Positions 12,504 to 26,335 of a stretch of 64,000 bases of DNA are shown here, one piece after another (the stretch's first letter is position 1; each line of letters starts with the position of its first letter). The stretch spans positions 372,001-436,000 of the forward strand of contig OU015551.1 in NCBI GenBank assembly GCA_907165065.1, in the 5' to 3' direction. The notes below the pieces were generated by a model. It was not told where the DNA came from and searched no databases. It was given only the letters and a program-made list of their open reading frames with translations. A program made the translations under genes and the position numbers. Origin of the DNA: Caprimulgus europaeus (lineage: Eukaryota; Chordata; Aves; Caprimulgiformes; Caprimulgidae).

Positions 12504-13344
12504 CTTTTCTGCTGCTGTGGCTTCTAAGGTGAAACACATTCGGTTCCTTACGGTGATTTCTGAGAAGAAAATGGTTTGTTTTGGTATCCCCCTTGTCTTC
12601 CTTTGATTAAACTCTTGCTTATCAATCCTGTTTTGCTAGCTGTGTTGGACCATTCTTGAAAACTATTTTCCTGGAAGTTAAAAATAGTGGAGGCTCTCTG
12701 CAGGCTCTCCAGGCCCTTTTTTTGTGTCTGGCATTGCTTTTGGCATGTGTTCAAACCTAGACATCTCAGCGCTTCTGCATCTCCCTTTTGCAGCTGTGTG
12801 GATTTGTTTGGCACTTCTCTTGATGAAGTACTGCCCTTTTGGTTCTATTTCAGGTGTGAACTCCAAGGAAGACTGCTCAGTAGCTTTAAAATCAAGTGAT
12901 AGAGCAGTGTCCAAGACAGATAGCCGGGTTTGTTGTTTGCCTCTGAGTCAGCTAGGACTTGCTGGGGGTGGGGCATGTCAACAAATAATCATTTTGTGCT
13001 GAAGAAACGGGAGGAGGTCTCTTCTTTGTGTAGCCCTGAAGTACTCAGTGAAGATTCTTGAGGTCAGACAGTGTATTTAAGAATAAACCCTTGAGACTGA
13101 AGCCTGAGTTGATCAAGACAGCTCACCAGCTGCTCTGCCAACGTCTCTTGTTTCATCACAGGATCCCTGTTCATTCACCAGTATTAACCCAACAAGGAGG
13201 CGTCATCAGCTCAGGGACCCTGAGAGACAAATGTCTCCTGAGTGTGGTGTTCTAGGTGATGCTAACTTGCCCTTCATTGCAAAGAAGAGCTGAGGTGTGG
13301 GGTCAGTAACCTGGGTCAGAGCCTCAGTTCTGCTGTGATTTGAG

Positions 13345-13822
13345 AACAGAATCCCAGAATTGCCTCAATTGGAAAAGACCTTTAAGATCATTGAGTCCAA
13401 TCATCACTGACAAGTCCCCAACTAACCCATGTCGCTCAGCACTGTGTCTACACGACTCTTCAATCCCTCCAGGGATGGGGACTCCACCACTGCCCTGGGC
13501 AACCCCTTCCAATGCCTCAGAACCCTTTCAGCAAAGAAATTCTTCCTCACATCCCATCTCAACTGCCCTGGGCACAACTTGAGCCCATTTCCTCTTGTCC
13601 TGTCCCTTGTCCCTTGGTTGAACAGACCCACCCCCACCTCTCTCCACCCTCCTGTCAGGGACTTGGACAGAGCCAGAAGGTCTCCCCTCAGCCTCCTTTT
13701 CTCCAGGCTCAACACCCCCAGTTCCCTCAGCCGGGAACTCAGCACACTTGTGCTCCAGACCCTTCCCCAGCTCCGGTGCCCTTCTCTGGACACGCTCCAG
13801 CACCTCCAGGTCTCTGAGAGAA
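13345..13822 (-). mobile_element. CR1 retrotransposon fragment
   Basis: Reading + it begins with the reversed CR1 3' end (CAGAATCCCAGAATTGCC, then TTGGAAAAGACCTTTAAGATCATTGAG) and continues through the block with CAGGGACTTGGACAGAGCC and CTCAGCCTCCTTTTCTCCAGG. It is 5'-truncated and antisense to ELAVL1. Same subfamily as the copies at 39545, 42010, 61967 and 62514. Confidence 0.92.
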
Positions 13823-15066
13823 CCCTGCTGTGCTCAGTAGGGCCTGTTCCCAGTGTTCCATTAAAGGTGCCACAGACTCTGTGCCACAGTGCTTGAATGC
13901 ATTCATCAGGCTCTCTTTAGCCAAGTGTCAGATATCAGTGCAGTCTGTGAGCTTCTGATTGATCAAAGACAAGGAATATGTTTGAGGTAGCTCTGACCTT
14001 CTGGTGTTCAGCACAGCTGGTGTTAGTGCTCACCTGTGCCGTGCAGTGCTGTGTGGTGGTCACTGGCTGGGTGAGTGGAAACAGATCAGTTGCTGGAGTG
14101 ATGAAACCTGCCGCCTGGATGTTAATGGAGGTGTGACTTGTTGGTGTGAAGGATCACAGAGCTCACTGGTCCTGGAAGAATGCCCCATCTTAAATTCTGC
14201 AGTAGCTGAAATGCCCATGTTATCATCTAAGAGTCTACATTCATTTTGTGATCCCAGTAGTGGTTTAGTGCCTTTGCAGACCAGTGAACAAGATGAATGG
14301 ATACGAAGCCTCTTGCCTGATCTTGGAGACAGACAGTTATATTTCTTGCTAATGTTTCAGATGATCTCCTCAGATCTGTGCAGGTCTTTCTCCTTAGCAA
14401 ACATCTCGCAGCGAAAGACTTAACAGCACTGTATCACAGAATTCTGGATGGAGACACTGATTGCCATTTGGAAAAAGCTTTTAATGGTCTGTTGCCAGAA
14501 ACATTTGTGGAATTTTTCTTTTAAACCTTCTGCGATCTTGTGTACTTTTGTGGGAAGATGATTGTCATGGTCAGTGCAAGATTTCTGGAAAAAAATACTT
14601 TGGAGAGCTTTTCAGTCCAGCCCTGAGAACGCAGACCTGGCTGTTGGTGAGTGGGCAGTCTCTGAAGCAGGTGTTGAAGTGTTGGGCTCTGTGAATTTGA
14701 GCTCCTCCAGAATTAATGGAAGATTCGGGCTCCTGTTGGTTGCTTCTGTGCACCCTTGGCATCCTAAGTTTGAGGGCATCTTTCCTAAGGAAGAAGACTG
14801 CCTTTCAGAACAAGCTGTTTGCAGGATCTGGTTATTTTAAAAAGTTTCTTGTTTTAGGAACTGCAGTGCAGTGGAACTTAGTCTTACAATTTCTTTCTTT
14901 TTTGAGATGTGTAACTGAAGGCCTTATTTGGAAAGGCTGCAAAGCACCAATCTGATCACAAGAAGCCTTCCCAGTCAGAGCTGTTAGATCTTCTTTCCAT
15001 CCTGGACCTATCTGCTGGGAATATAAGTGTGTTCAGATTTATATCAATGTGGATTGACAAATGTCA

Positions 15067-15512
15067 ATAGAATCAGAGGATGTTGTGAGCTGGAAGGGAC
15101 CCACCAGGATGATGGAGTCCAACTCCTGTCCCTGCACAGGACAATCCCAACATTCACACCATGGCCCCGAGGGCCTTGGCCAAATGCTGCTGGGATCTTG
15201 TCAGCCTTGGGGCCATCAGCACCTCCCTGGGGAGCCTGTTCCAGTGCTCCACCACCCTCTGCCTCAAGAAGCTTTTCCTCATGGCCAACCTCACCCTCCC
15301 CTGCCACATCTTCCTGCCATGGCCTCTGCTCCTGGCGTTGGTGGCCAGAGAGAAGAGCTCAGCGCCTGCCCCTGCTCTTCCCCTGGGGAGGAAGTTCCAG
15401 ACTGCCAGGAGATCTCCTCTCAGTCTCCTCTTCTCCAGGCTGAACACACCAAGTGACTTCAGCCTCTCCTCACACCCTTCCCCTCTAAACCCTTCCCCAG
15501 TGTTGTGTCCCT
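15067..15512 (-). mobile_element. CR1 retrotransposon fragment
   Basis: The reversed 3' end reads GGATGTTGTGAGCTGGAAGG followed by CTCCTGTCCCTGCACAGGAC, a distinct CR1 subfamily shared with the copies at 30920 and 36227. It is 5'-truncated and antisense to ELAVL1. The long frames on both strands are CR1 sequence, not genes. Confidence 0.92.
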
Positions 15513-18500
15513 GAAGTTATAGATCCAAGCCAGTTTCTAGGCCTGGTTCTCAAGTCTGGAATATTTACTTATATAATTTAATTGTTTCCTCTTTGTTAAA
15601 GAAAGGTCAGGAGACTCCCTCAACATATTTCAGTAGGAATGGAATATAAAAGGTGGTTTTTTATGCAACATTTCTCATTTCATCCGTACTGACTGGCTTT
15701 CTGACCTTTTCTTTCTGGAATTCGTTTCAGTATGCAAAGGTCAACAGTTCTTCAGGAGCTGTTTTGAATCTCACTGGCACGAGAACTGTTCATGACCACT
15801 GGAGGAAGTGGTTTCCCACTGACTTCCAGGATGGCCAGAAAGTGTTGATCTCTTGGCAGATTGTGTAAGTGTTTGGTGAAAGATTAGGAAGAAAGTGGTA
15901 TCTTCTTTATCGGCACTCTGCTCCTGTTCCTCTTCTCTGCTGTGCTTTCATCATTTCTGCACGCTTTGTTTCTTGGTTCCATTACAATGTTTGTCAGGCC
16001 TTCGTGCAGGGGCTTCCTAGAACTTTGTCGATGTCTGAAGAAGAGCGGGTGGAAGAGGCTTCCTTCGTGGTTTCACTGCCTCTGAATCAGCAGCGCCCCG
16101 GGCACTCGGTGCTTTTCATGGGGAGATAGAGGTGGCAGGTATTGCAGCCAGTGAGATTAGAGGCTGAGGGAAAATGATTTAAAGTTGATAGCCACTTGCC
16201 AAACTCCTGGCAATTTTGCTTAGTGCCAGATAGAAGCCTGGTAGCTTGCCATCATTGTGTGCTGGGGAGTTTTCTGTGCTTGATATCAAGCTGTGGTGCT
16301 CCTATGTAGGCAGCAGATATACCTTGGAGGATAAGGAAAATAGGTTAATCTTTTAAAAGTTCTTATTTTTGGAAAATGTTAAACCAGATAGCAACTTCTT
16401 AAACTTGGCAAGAGGAAAACCTTGGCAGCAGGAAAGATTTGTATCATATCTTGGGCAGATTTGGTTAAAGTGAGGGAAAATTTGAACTTCTGTCTCATAA
16501 AGCTGGAAAGATCTCAGTGTTTCTTCCTTTGCTTACTAAATACTCTAATTGGACTGTACAGTTCCGTGCTCACCGATGGACTGGTGTGCTGTGCTTGTAG
16601 GGCTTGAATTTTGTACAGGACAAAGGCAGTTTTGGAAATGGAAATAATCTGGTTTTATAGCTCAGGTGTGTTGGACAAAGAAGGTTCTGCTATCTGAGTG
16701 TCAATTAGCAGAACAGGAAACTCTTCTGAGGTTGTGCTCAGACAGTTGTGACAGAGCTGGAAGGGAACATGTGTTCAGTGACACAATTTCATAGTACCAC
16801 AGAGACAACCTGGCAGCTTAAAATCATCCCATGAGAGGAGCCTCTTCCCCTGCTTCCAGCTTTGCGGTTTCTCCTCTTGCTCTCCCATCCTCTGGCATTA
16901 GCTCTGGTACTTATCTTGCTGCAAGGAAAGCAGATTAAAACTGCACAACACAACAGAAAGTGCTTCCCTCCTGGTGTAGTTTTCCATTGCTTTCATGGTA
17001 CGAATTGGTTATCCTGTGGGCAGAAGGGTGCTGGGAAACACAGAAATGGGGCATAGAAGGCTGATCAGGGGCGAGGGGGAGCAAGACCTCTCCTATAAGT
17101 GCCAGCTCTTAATGCTTCAACATATATTTAAAAAAAAACCCCAAAAAAACAAAAGACCAATAATTAATTTTAAGTCTGTACTGTGCTAAAACTTCAATTA
17201 CCGTGGTTGTGGTTTATTCTGAAATGGTGTACTCTGTTATTGCCAAAAATAAAAGAAAAAGAAATCTGGCTTTTGCAAGAAGAAAGTCTGAAATCAATGT
17301 CAGACATGACTTAACAGTGGCTCCTGGTGAGAGTCCCTTCCTGGACTCAGGATTTCCAGTTGCTGTCCTGTCGCCGTTATTCCAGTTGCCAGCAGCGGTG
17401 CAGTCCCTGGCGGCTCATCCTGTGGCAGGTCATGATCCATAGAACAAAGCCGTGCACCACTGCTGCTCAGGCCCTTGGCATCGAGGGCAGTGGTGTCTGT
17501 AGTTTCACAAGCAGTTAATGATTGTAACTCAAAATCACCTTATTTGAGGAGCATGTGTGGTCCTGTGAGTGCTTCTGACCCATCTTAATGCAGAAATAAA
17601 CTGGCAGGTGTAGCCAGTATCAACTACGTGGTGCTGTGAGGCTTGCTGGCTCGCTCGCCGGTGAGGTGAGGTGGAAGCCTTTGCATCCTCTGAACCCCTG
17701 ATCTGATGTTTTACTGGTGGCTGAGAAGCAATAATATGTTAAACTGTTCTAATTCAGCTTGGATTGATTACCCCCTCAAGTAAGGTTAATACAGTGCTAG
17801 TGATACCTGCTTCAGGTAATGTGCTCAAGGAAACTGCAACTAGAGGAATTTTAATAGTTGCTTATGTATGTAATCTTGTGTTATTTTTTTGACCAAATCA
17901 GTATATTGGCCAAAAGTTCTATTAAAGTCAACACAAAGCTTATCTTTGAGCCTGTGGTAATTAGTTCTTCTCTGGTGGTTCCCAGAGATTCAGCCAGAAG
18001 CAGATTTATTGTTGAACTGGGAAAGTGTAGGCTAAACATTCAGAAGGGAGCTAGAGAGTTGCAAGTCTGCTGCTAAATTTCCAGTGCTTCAAGTTGTCAT
18101 CAGACTGATCTCTTGCATCAAGTGAAGCATTCATTCACCTTTATTCTGGAAATACTGTGGTGTGAATCTGAATGAACAGAGTTGGTAAACTGAGTATAGC
18201 AAGAAGAGATGATTAGCTAAGCTAGCATTGCTCATTTAGCTATATACAGCCCAACTTCTGATGATGTTCCTGTAGGGAGAACTCCAGATTAAAGAAGCTC
18301 AATCCTCTTGGATTAGCCTTAATTTAATCCAAAAATAAAAGCATTTGGTTTTATGCCCCTTACTGGTGGAGCCTGAATTGCAGATACATTCATACTTAAA
18401 CATTATTGTGTAATTTGCCGTGTCTGTCTGCTGCTCATAGCCAAAGCGTTGGAATTCTGTGGCGAAATGCACAAATGTTGCTGGTTTAAGAGGAGTGCTG

Positions 18501-19581
18501 AGCTAAGCATCTGGAGGCCATGATCTCACTTCAGGTTTTTAGCGGTTTTTCTGTTAATTCTCTGTGCTTCACAGCTGTTTTTATGAGCTGTAAAACAAAA
18601 CCGTGTTGTTTTGGAGCTAGAGATGTTCAGCTCTCTCAGACTGAGAGGATGAACGAATCTGCAGCAGCAAACTTGAGAACCAGAGTCTGGAACCATACAA
18701 GGAATTGGCTTCCTGGTGGTGCTGCTCTGCAGAAAGAACATGCCTGTCTAGGCTTCCTGGATCTGCCAGACCTCACTTCGCTCCTCTCGCAGGAATGGGG
18801 TTTAGATATCCTAATTTTGACCATTTCACAGTGGTTGTAGAAGCACTTTAAAATCTGCTGTTCTGGCTGGCCATGCAGGAAGAGCAGCTTGGGTCTGTTG
18901 TGAGTTTGAGTTGTAGATGTTCTCTGCACCTGAAACATCAAGATCCAGTCCCTGCTGATGGCTGAGGCAGAGAGTATCTTCATGTGATGGAATTTCTGAA
19001 TGCTTTCTCAAGGCTTTCTTTGAAAAGGTGCAAAAATAGAAATTCCATCAAATTCTCAGTATGCACCAAAGTTAGCATTCCAGTGCAGACCCACCAGCTT
19101 CTTATCTGCCATTGAGCAGTCACCCAAGGGCAGCCATTTGACAACAGCAAGATAAGAAAACATTTGGAAAATAAATAATCCCAGTTGAAATACTCAACTG
19201 GGTCTGGTAGATCTGGCTGCTGCACCTCTTCCTGTCTTCTAAAGAGTCCTGAGCATAATGTTGGAATTAAGGTTGAGGTGGCAGTTTTGATTCTGGCTGG
19301 TTGTGGGGAACCTGATTGTTGAACTTGGCTGCTGTGAATACTTTGGTGTTTACAGGGATGTGTCCAAAATCTGTCTTAATGCTTTTTATTAATGTTTAAA
19401 AACAAAACAAAACAAAAAACCACCTTAAGAGCTCTTTAATGGTAAATAGTTTTGTAAAATGCCATGCTTGTTAGTTTGGAAGAATGAATTGTTCTGGAAT
19501 TTTCAACAAATAATGTTTTGTTTTGTGGGTGGAAAAAATGTGTGGTTGAAACAGCTGCTTGTTCTCCGGTTTTTTAAATAA

Positions 19582-19860
<279 letters not shown>

Positions 19861-22760
19861 TAACACACAGGAAATGTTTGCTTTGTGGTGGGCTGCTCAA
19901 GAGAATGCTAATTGAATGTAATTTACTGTAGAATGATTAAATATTTTTGTGTGCGTAACCAGACTGTTGACAAGTGTGCACATAGCTGGAGCAGTGCCAG
20001 GACTGGATGTTGGGTGTTGGGAAGATAGAATACTTCAGGCTAAATTAATGGCTTTTTGTGTATGATTAAGAATTCCAAGAAATACAGTGCCTGAATTGGA
20101 ACATCATTGGTGTGTCTAAAACTAATTTGAATTTAGTCCCCAGCTTGCTTATTCTTCCCACAGTCTGAGCATTTTTGACTCTACCAGAGCTCTGAATATG
20201 CAAATAAAGCTTTGGATAAGTAAAATAAAGGTGTGGCATGTCTGAAATGGTTGTAGGCCTTATCACTCTTCAGGAATGTAACATGTATGTTAATAGGATT
20301 ATTAATTGTAGCTTTAAAAAATTAGAGGAATTAATTGTTCACATTTATGAAGCTTTAACGTTTCCTTGAAAATATCAAATACTGGTAGAGCAGCTGGTTC
20401 CAGAAGCCATATCTGTTTAGTTGCAGGGGCCTTTTATCTGCTCTGTGAAGATGTTTTAATCCTTGCACAGTTAAAAATCTTAATTTATGAATTCTGGTTA
20501 TTCTTGTTCAGAATTCACAGGGGACAGCATTGCTGTTTCTGTAAATAAAAGAAAATATGTGTTAACGAGCCATGCATGCCTGTTTGCTCTCAGCCTGCAG
20601 ACCATTGCCTTGAGGAATTTTCTGCTGCACACGTTCAGTTTTGTATTTCAGAATCTAGCAATACTGACTTGGATTGTTATCTAACCCCTAATGAAACAGG
20701 TCTCAAAGTACTTCACTGTCTGTAAAAACTGCGTGAAAGCTGATGAAACACGTGAGAATTCTTTGTGTATTACCTTAACTGACTTTGTTATATGCTTGAG
20801 AATAGACAGAAGAACTGAATAATTAAAAACTTCAGAATTTACTTTTAGAATGACTTCTCTGATTTCTCTTTTTTAGTTTCCCTGATTTCTTTCAGATGAA
20901 GTTCAAGTTTCACGTGATAGCCATCTAAATCTGTACTTATGGAATGTATATGTAAAATCATCATTAAATAGTTCCATAAAATACTGCTTTCTTTGAATAT
21001 TTGGATAGCTGAGTGTTCAGTTGGATGTTGTCACACAGTTTGAGGTGCTCAGAAGCAGACGCTTGCCCTGAGGCTGCTTTTGCAAGGAAATAAGATCAGT
21101 TGTTTAACAGTAGTAAACCCCTCATAAAATGCCACAGCTGATCCACACCTCAGACTTTCAAATGAGCACAAAATGGTCTGTGTGGGAGGGAAGGATATTG
21201 TAAATGGGAAGCAAGACAAGTCATTCCCTGGAGTTTGAGAGTCTGCTTCACACTGTTCCCTGTAGCACTGAACGCTCTGGTGAAGCCTGGTTAACTTCAA
21301 CTTGCAACTTGACAGCATTGGGTGGTTTGAAGTCCAAAACGTGCTTGTGTGCTTTAGGTTTTTAACAACTCTCTGAAGAATCAAAAGTAAAATTCCTGTG
21401 AGCATTGCAGAGGGTCCTTGATTGGCTCTGGATAAAAGTGCTCACTTTTCTTTAAAGTGATTTCAAGTGTTTAATTCTGCGTTGGTCGGACCACGTAAGT
21501 TTGTTGCTACCAAATTCTTCATTCACTTGTAACGCTGTTGGGAGCAGTTTGCTGTCTTCTCAGTGCTCACTGATCGTTTTGGAATATCAGTAACTAAGAA
21601 TTGGCTTCTTCAGGAACCTTCTAAAAGTACTGCTTTTTTTTTCCTTCCTTTTGCTTTTCTTTCCACCCTTCATGTTTGGATGAAGATTTCTCTGTTGTAA
21701 AACTCCACTTGAAGCAGATCTGATGTTTGTCTGCCCTCGAAAAGAGGAGTCTCGTGGCAGAGTTCTCCTTCCCTTGTGCCACCACTTGCATTTTTCTGAC
21801 CCCATGACAGATTAGCAGGAAACTGAAGATACAGAAAGCCCTGGTTAGCTCCCTGACCGTGGTTTCTGTGAGGCCAGATAAGTCATAGTGTTGGCATCTG
21901 AGAGGTAGTGTGATTGAGTGTTCTGGACAGGAGGGATGTCACCTCTCCTTTTGTTGGAATTAGACTTTTTGCATCAATTCAGTTCTTTTCAATGAGATCA
22001 CAGCTTTGGTGCTCCCATGATGTTGTATTAAATTAAAGCATTTTGTCTTTGGAGTTGCCTTTTTTGACTGTATTTGCAGAGTTAATCGATGTTTATTTGA
22101 TAATTCTTATTTTTCATAAAACAATTACTGATATGTATATTTTTTCTCAATTCTCTGTTAATGAAACATGTAGGGCAGAAAATATCTTCTGCCTGGAAGG
22201 CAGTTCTCAATATTGAACCAGCCTTAGCTTTCTGGAGAATTATTGCTTTGATTCAAGATCCGATTTGAAAGCCAAAGTTTTGTTTGAACAAAGTATTTCA
22301 TTGTGATCAAAGTCTATATGCTGTGTTTTGTTTCAAATACAGGGTGGTACTGAACACTCTTGTGTTCCAGGTGTTAGATTGTTTTTATATGATTTAGAGA
22401 AGCTCTTTGAAAGCACTGGACTCCTTATCCTTCATTTCCTTATTGATAGGAAGTTGCAAGTAGCAGCAACCCCAGTGTCAGTTTACATTTCTTACTATGA
22501 ATTTTCTCCTGGGTGTGCTTGGGTTGCAGCAGTTGGTGAAAGTTTGACTCTGCATTGGTTTTGTTGATGAGACATGGTAACTCTTTCTGTTTTTTACAGT
22601 AACTGTAAAGAGAAGCTTGTGAGCAGTAGGTGGATGTTAGACAGGATGCAGTGCTCTTTTCAGCTCTGCCTGATTACACTGGAAAGATAGGGTGCTGGTC
22701 TCTTCTCCAGTTTGTGTAGTGCATTCCTAAGCACTTCCAGACATGGCTTTGCTTAGCTTG

Positions 22761-22952
22761 GAATCATAGAATCATCACATGGTTTGGGTTGAAGGGACCC
22801 TCAAAGGTCATCCAGTCCAACCCCCTGCAGTGAGCAGGGACATCTCCAACCAGATCAGGTTGCTCGGAGCCCCGTCCAACCTCACCTTGAATGTTTCCAG
22901 GGATGGGGCTTTTACCACCTCTTGGGGCAACCTGTTGCTCTGTTGCTCGCTG
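22761..22952 (-). mobile_element. CR1 retrotransposon, 3' end fragment
   Basis: The reversed CR1 3' end reads GAATCATAGAATCATCACATGG, then GTTTGGGTTGAAGGGACC, then CCCCCTGCAGTGAGCAGGGAC. It is heavily truncated, under 200 bp, in ELAVL1 intron 2 and antisense to the gene. Same subfamily as 3445-3714 and 59482-60095. Confidence 0.9.
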
Positions 22953-23112
22953 TGCTTGTATTTATGGTGACTGTGTCTTGGATGTCCAGGGTTGTCATAA
23001 GAGAACAATAGAACTCATTGGATATTGTTCTTTCTGTCAGATCTTAAGACTGGCACTGGCCATACCTTGGGGCTTTGAGCCCTGGGGAAGCATTGGAAGG
23101 GGAAACATTGGA

Positions 23113-23146
23113 TGTGCCATACTACATCTCAATGTAGTATGGCACA
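23113..23146. repeat. Perfect 15-bp inverted repeat with 4-bp loop
   Basis: TGTGCCATACTACAT (23113-23127), loop CTCA, then its exact reverse complement (23132-23146). It lies in the middle of intron 2 outside any recognised transposon. The stem is too short for a standard miRNA precursor; it may be a remnant of a small DNA element or a chance or templated palindrome. Confidence 0.9.
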
Positions 23147-25198
23147 GTGTCAAGTCTGAGGTGTAACTTTTCACTTTTGCATCTCCAGGCCTTTTGTGGT
23201 AATTGCTGAGGCTTGTGAGTAGCCACTGACCCAGTGTGGTTGGTGGAATCCTCTCTTCCTGTGGCTCTGGAGAAGTGCTGGGGTTTGTCTGGTTGCTCTG
23301 CCCCAACGAGGCTGTGGCCTCTGACTTCAGACACGGTGGTGCCGTGCTTGTGCTCTGTACTGGCTTCCTCCCCAGTGTTAAATGTCTTCTTGGAGCCACT
23401 GCCTCCTACCATAGGTGATTCAACAGAAGAAATACATCCTGTTTTGAATTAGGGGTGCTTAACTTTGCTGGGACATCCAGATTCTGGGGTCTGGGTTTCC
23501 AGCCAGTGTGCTGTGCTGGACTCCTCTTACAGGGGAACATTTTTAAAGCATTTCTCCTCCCTCAGTATCTGTTAGTGGGGAAGTCCAGGCCTGTGTGCCA
23601 CCCTGGTCTTGCTGAATTTATTGTAGCACAGATGCAGGCACCTCGTGGTGGCAGGATGTCTCCTTGTGCACAGTGTGGATGCTTCTGATCAAGAGCTGTA
23701 AATTTTCTGAGAGAACCTGGTCATCTTCAGTCTGCTGTTCATGCAGGTGTGCTCAGACTCTGAAGTCCCTCTGGACCAAATGCTAAAGCTGAAAGTTAGT
23801 CTGCCATGAGCATGAGTTGTGTTTAGTTTCTCTGTCTTCCCCTTACCCTGCTAAAGTGTTGGTGCTTTCACACCTGACTGTCCTAAAGCTCTGGAAAGGT
23901 TGGGTTAAACTCTTCCCATGTGTTTCCTGTCTCAGTCCACTCTGGGATCTGTTTATTTCTGATGACACCCATAGCCCTGCTCTTAGTGACAAGTTAACTG
24001 TGTGCATCTCTCTGTAACAGTGTTCCCTCTGATGGCACTGGATTCTGTGAGGGAGGCATCCAACTTCTTGAGGGTTCTTGTTCCTTCCTTCACACCTTCT
24101 GTACAGCTTGAGCAGGGAATAAGGTATCTCTGTGCTCCTCATGACTTTCTACTTCTGGAAATTTAGGATGTGATCCTTCAGAGTGTGCTAAAGGCTCGGT
24201 CTGTACCTGTCCACTAACAGGATAAGCCCATCTCTCTGTGAAGACACTGAGAGACAGTGGGCTTCTCTTCGAGTGTCTGCATCTGCTTGTGTAAGTTTGA
24301 GCTCTGGAGCTTGCTAACGTTGAACTCCGTGGTGAGCAGCTGTTGGGAATGAAGGTGTCACTCCAGTGTTGCTGAAGAATGTGAGGCAGGATGGACATTT
24401 TGAGGCAACTTGTTCAGGTTGTGTGCAGAAATCTGGGGTCCACCTCGAAAAATCCTGTCATTACTGCAGCTGTGTGTGCTGCTTGTGGCTTCCAGAGCCA
24501 AAAAGAAATCACCTCTAGGCAGCTGGAATTCCTCATGAGTTGGTGTGCATCTTCACCTTTTCCCTGTCATTTCCTTTTCATGATGTCTTCTCTGGAAGAC
24601 TCTGTTGCAGAAATTATCTAGCTGAAAAGGAAATGAATGGTCGTGTCCTTGTCAGCTTTAAAAGCAGAAAGGGGAGGAGGATTTCATTGCACTTCTTTCA
24701 GGTGCTGGAAGTGGTGAGTAGCTCTCTAGCTCACACCACAGGGTAACTCTACATTCATTTCACCAGTGCAGTGGATTCCAGTCCTCAGAGTTCTGAAGTG
24801 TTCTTGTTTTCTAAGTATTCTCTTTGACTGAAATTGTTTCCTTTTGCATGGAAAACAACCAGGAAATTGCTTATGCAGTTTTGCTGTTAACTGTGCAGTT
24901 GCAATGCATTGTTGCCCCTGGGTTTTCTTTTTCCTAGCTTTTTAGTCACTTTTGGTGGCATGCAATTTCTTTAACTGTGCATTCAGTAATGCCTCGCAAC
25001 AGTGGCCAACTTAGTGAAAAGCACAAATGGTTTGCAGGCAAATTGAACAAATACTGAGGTTAGCTTTGCCAGCTTCACTGAATTTCCTGTATCAAAAGGC
25101 CATATCAACTGCCTCAGAGGCAGTAACTGAGTTATAGCAAGTGTATGGGAATACACCTGATATAAAGGTTGCTTGGCTTCTTCCAGTGGGTTGAAAGC

Positions 25199-25697
25199 TG
25201 TGTTGGGTTTGTGTGTGGGGGTGTTTTTGGTTGTGGTGGAAGGGGCCGCCTTGTGAGAGCAAAAGCTCCCCTGGCTCTAAGGCAGAGACCCCCCAGCCCA
25301 GGCTGAGCCAGAGAAACACCTCTGTGAATCCATGTGTGAGGGGAAGGATTGTCCTGGAAAGAAGAAGGTGGAGGGAAGCTGGAGGAGAGGCCACTGACCT
25401 GAACAAAAGACAACCATGGGCCTAAACAAAGAGGAGAGCATCGCTGCCAGGAGGAAGGAGGAGGAGGACAGAGAACCTGAGACACCCAGTTTGACTGCAT
25501 GGAGTAGGAGAAGGCAAAGGAGGTCCCTGCAGCCCATGGAGGTTCAGCAGCAGAGCAGAGACCCACGTGTAGGCCATGGAGGACTCCACACTGGAGCAGA
25601 AAAGCTGAGCCCAAGGGCAAGTGTGACGGAATTGAGAGCCCAGGGACACTCAATGCGAGAGTGGGGGGGATCTCCACAGCCAGGGGGTGGGTGATGA
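25199..25697 (+). mobile_element. Partial ERV LTR, + strand copy of an inverted pair
   Basis: It begins with TGTGTTGGGTTTGTG at 25199, the 5' terminus I know from avian ERV LTRs, and runs through the Trp/Gly-codon-like GGAGCAG-rich body to GGTGGGTGATGAGGG. There it abruptly meets a second LTR copy in the opposite orientation. The last 50 bp match the reverse complement of 12447-12500, confirming the family. No internal retroviral genes are present. Confidence 0.8.
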
Positions 25698-26335
25698 GGG
25701 CTCACATCACTTTGCTCCCCATTTCTCAACCTTCCCCCTCAAGCAGCACAGGGGACAGGGAATGGGGGTTCAGTCAGGTCACCTCTGCTGCTCTTCCCAG
25801 CATGGAAGTCCAGGAACAAAGTGATCCAACACAGCTTCCCATGGAGTCAGGGACCTCTTTGGGCTCAGCTCCCGGCTCTGGCATGGGTACATCCATGGGC
25901 TGCAGTCTCACCCCCCACTCTGGGGGTCCACCCTCGCCCTGGCAGGGAGTAACTCTCAGGGTGACAATTCCAGTCACACTTGCCCTCAGGCTCCGCTTCT
26001 CTGCTCCAGCGTGGAGTCCTCCATGGCCTACACGTGGGTTCTGCACCACCATTGAATCTCCATGGGCTGCAGAGGGGACTTCCCTTGCCTTCTCTTACTC
26101 CATCAGGTGAACCGGGTGTGTGTGGATCTCTTGTCTTTCCTCCTCTTTCTCCTGGCAAGGAACCTCTCCCTCTCTGTGGTCTGTCCTTTGTTTAGGCTGA
26201 TGGTCATCTTTGTGTTTGTCAACTGTTTCTGGTCCAGGTTCTCTCCACCTTCTTCTCTTCAGGACAATCCTTCCCCTCACACATGGGTTCACAGAGGCGT
26301 TTCTCTGGTGCTCACTGGCCCAGCCTGGGCTGGGG
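25698..26335 (-). mobile_element. Partial ERV LTR, minus strand copy of an inverted pair
   Basis: Same family as the adjacent + copy and the copy at 12011. Read in reverse it carries the block with CATGTGTGAGGGGAAGGATT, also present in the + copy near 25333, and the block matching 12250-12430. It lacks the last 240 bp or so of the LTR 3' end and the first 100 bp of its 5' end (it stops in a G-run near 26335). Arms of roughly 400 bp (25290-25690 and 25895-26335) are complementary with scattered mismatches and indels. Confidence 0.78.
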
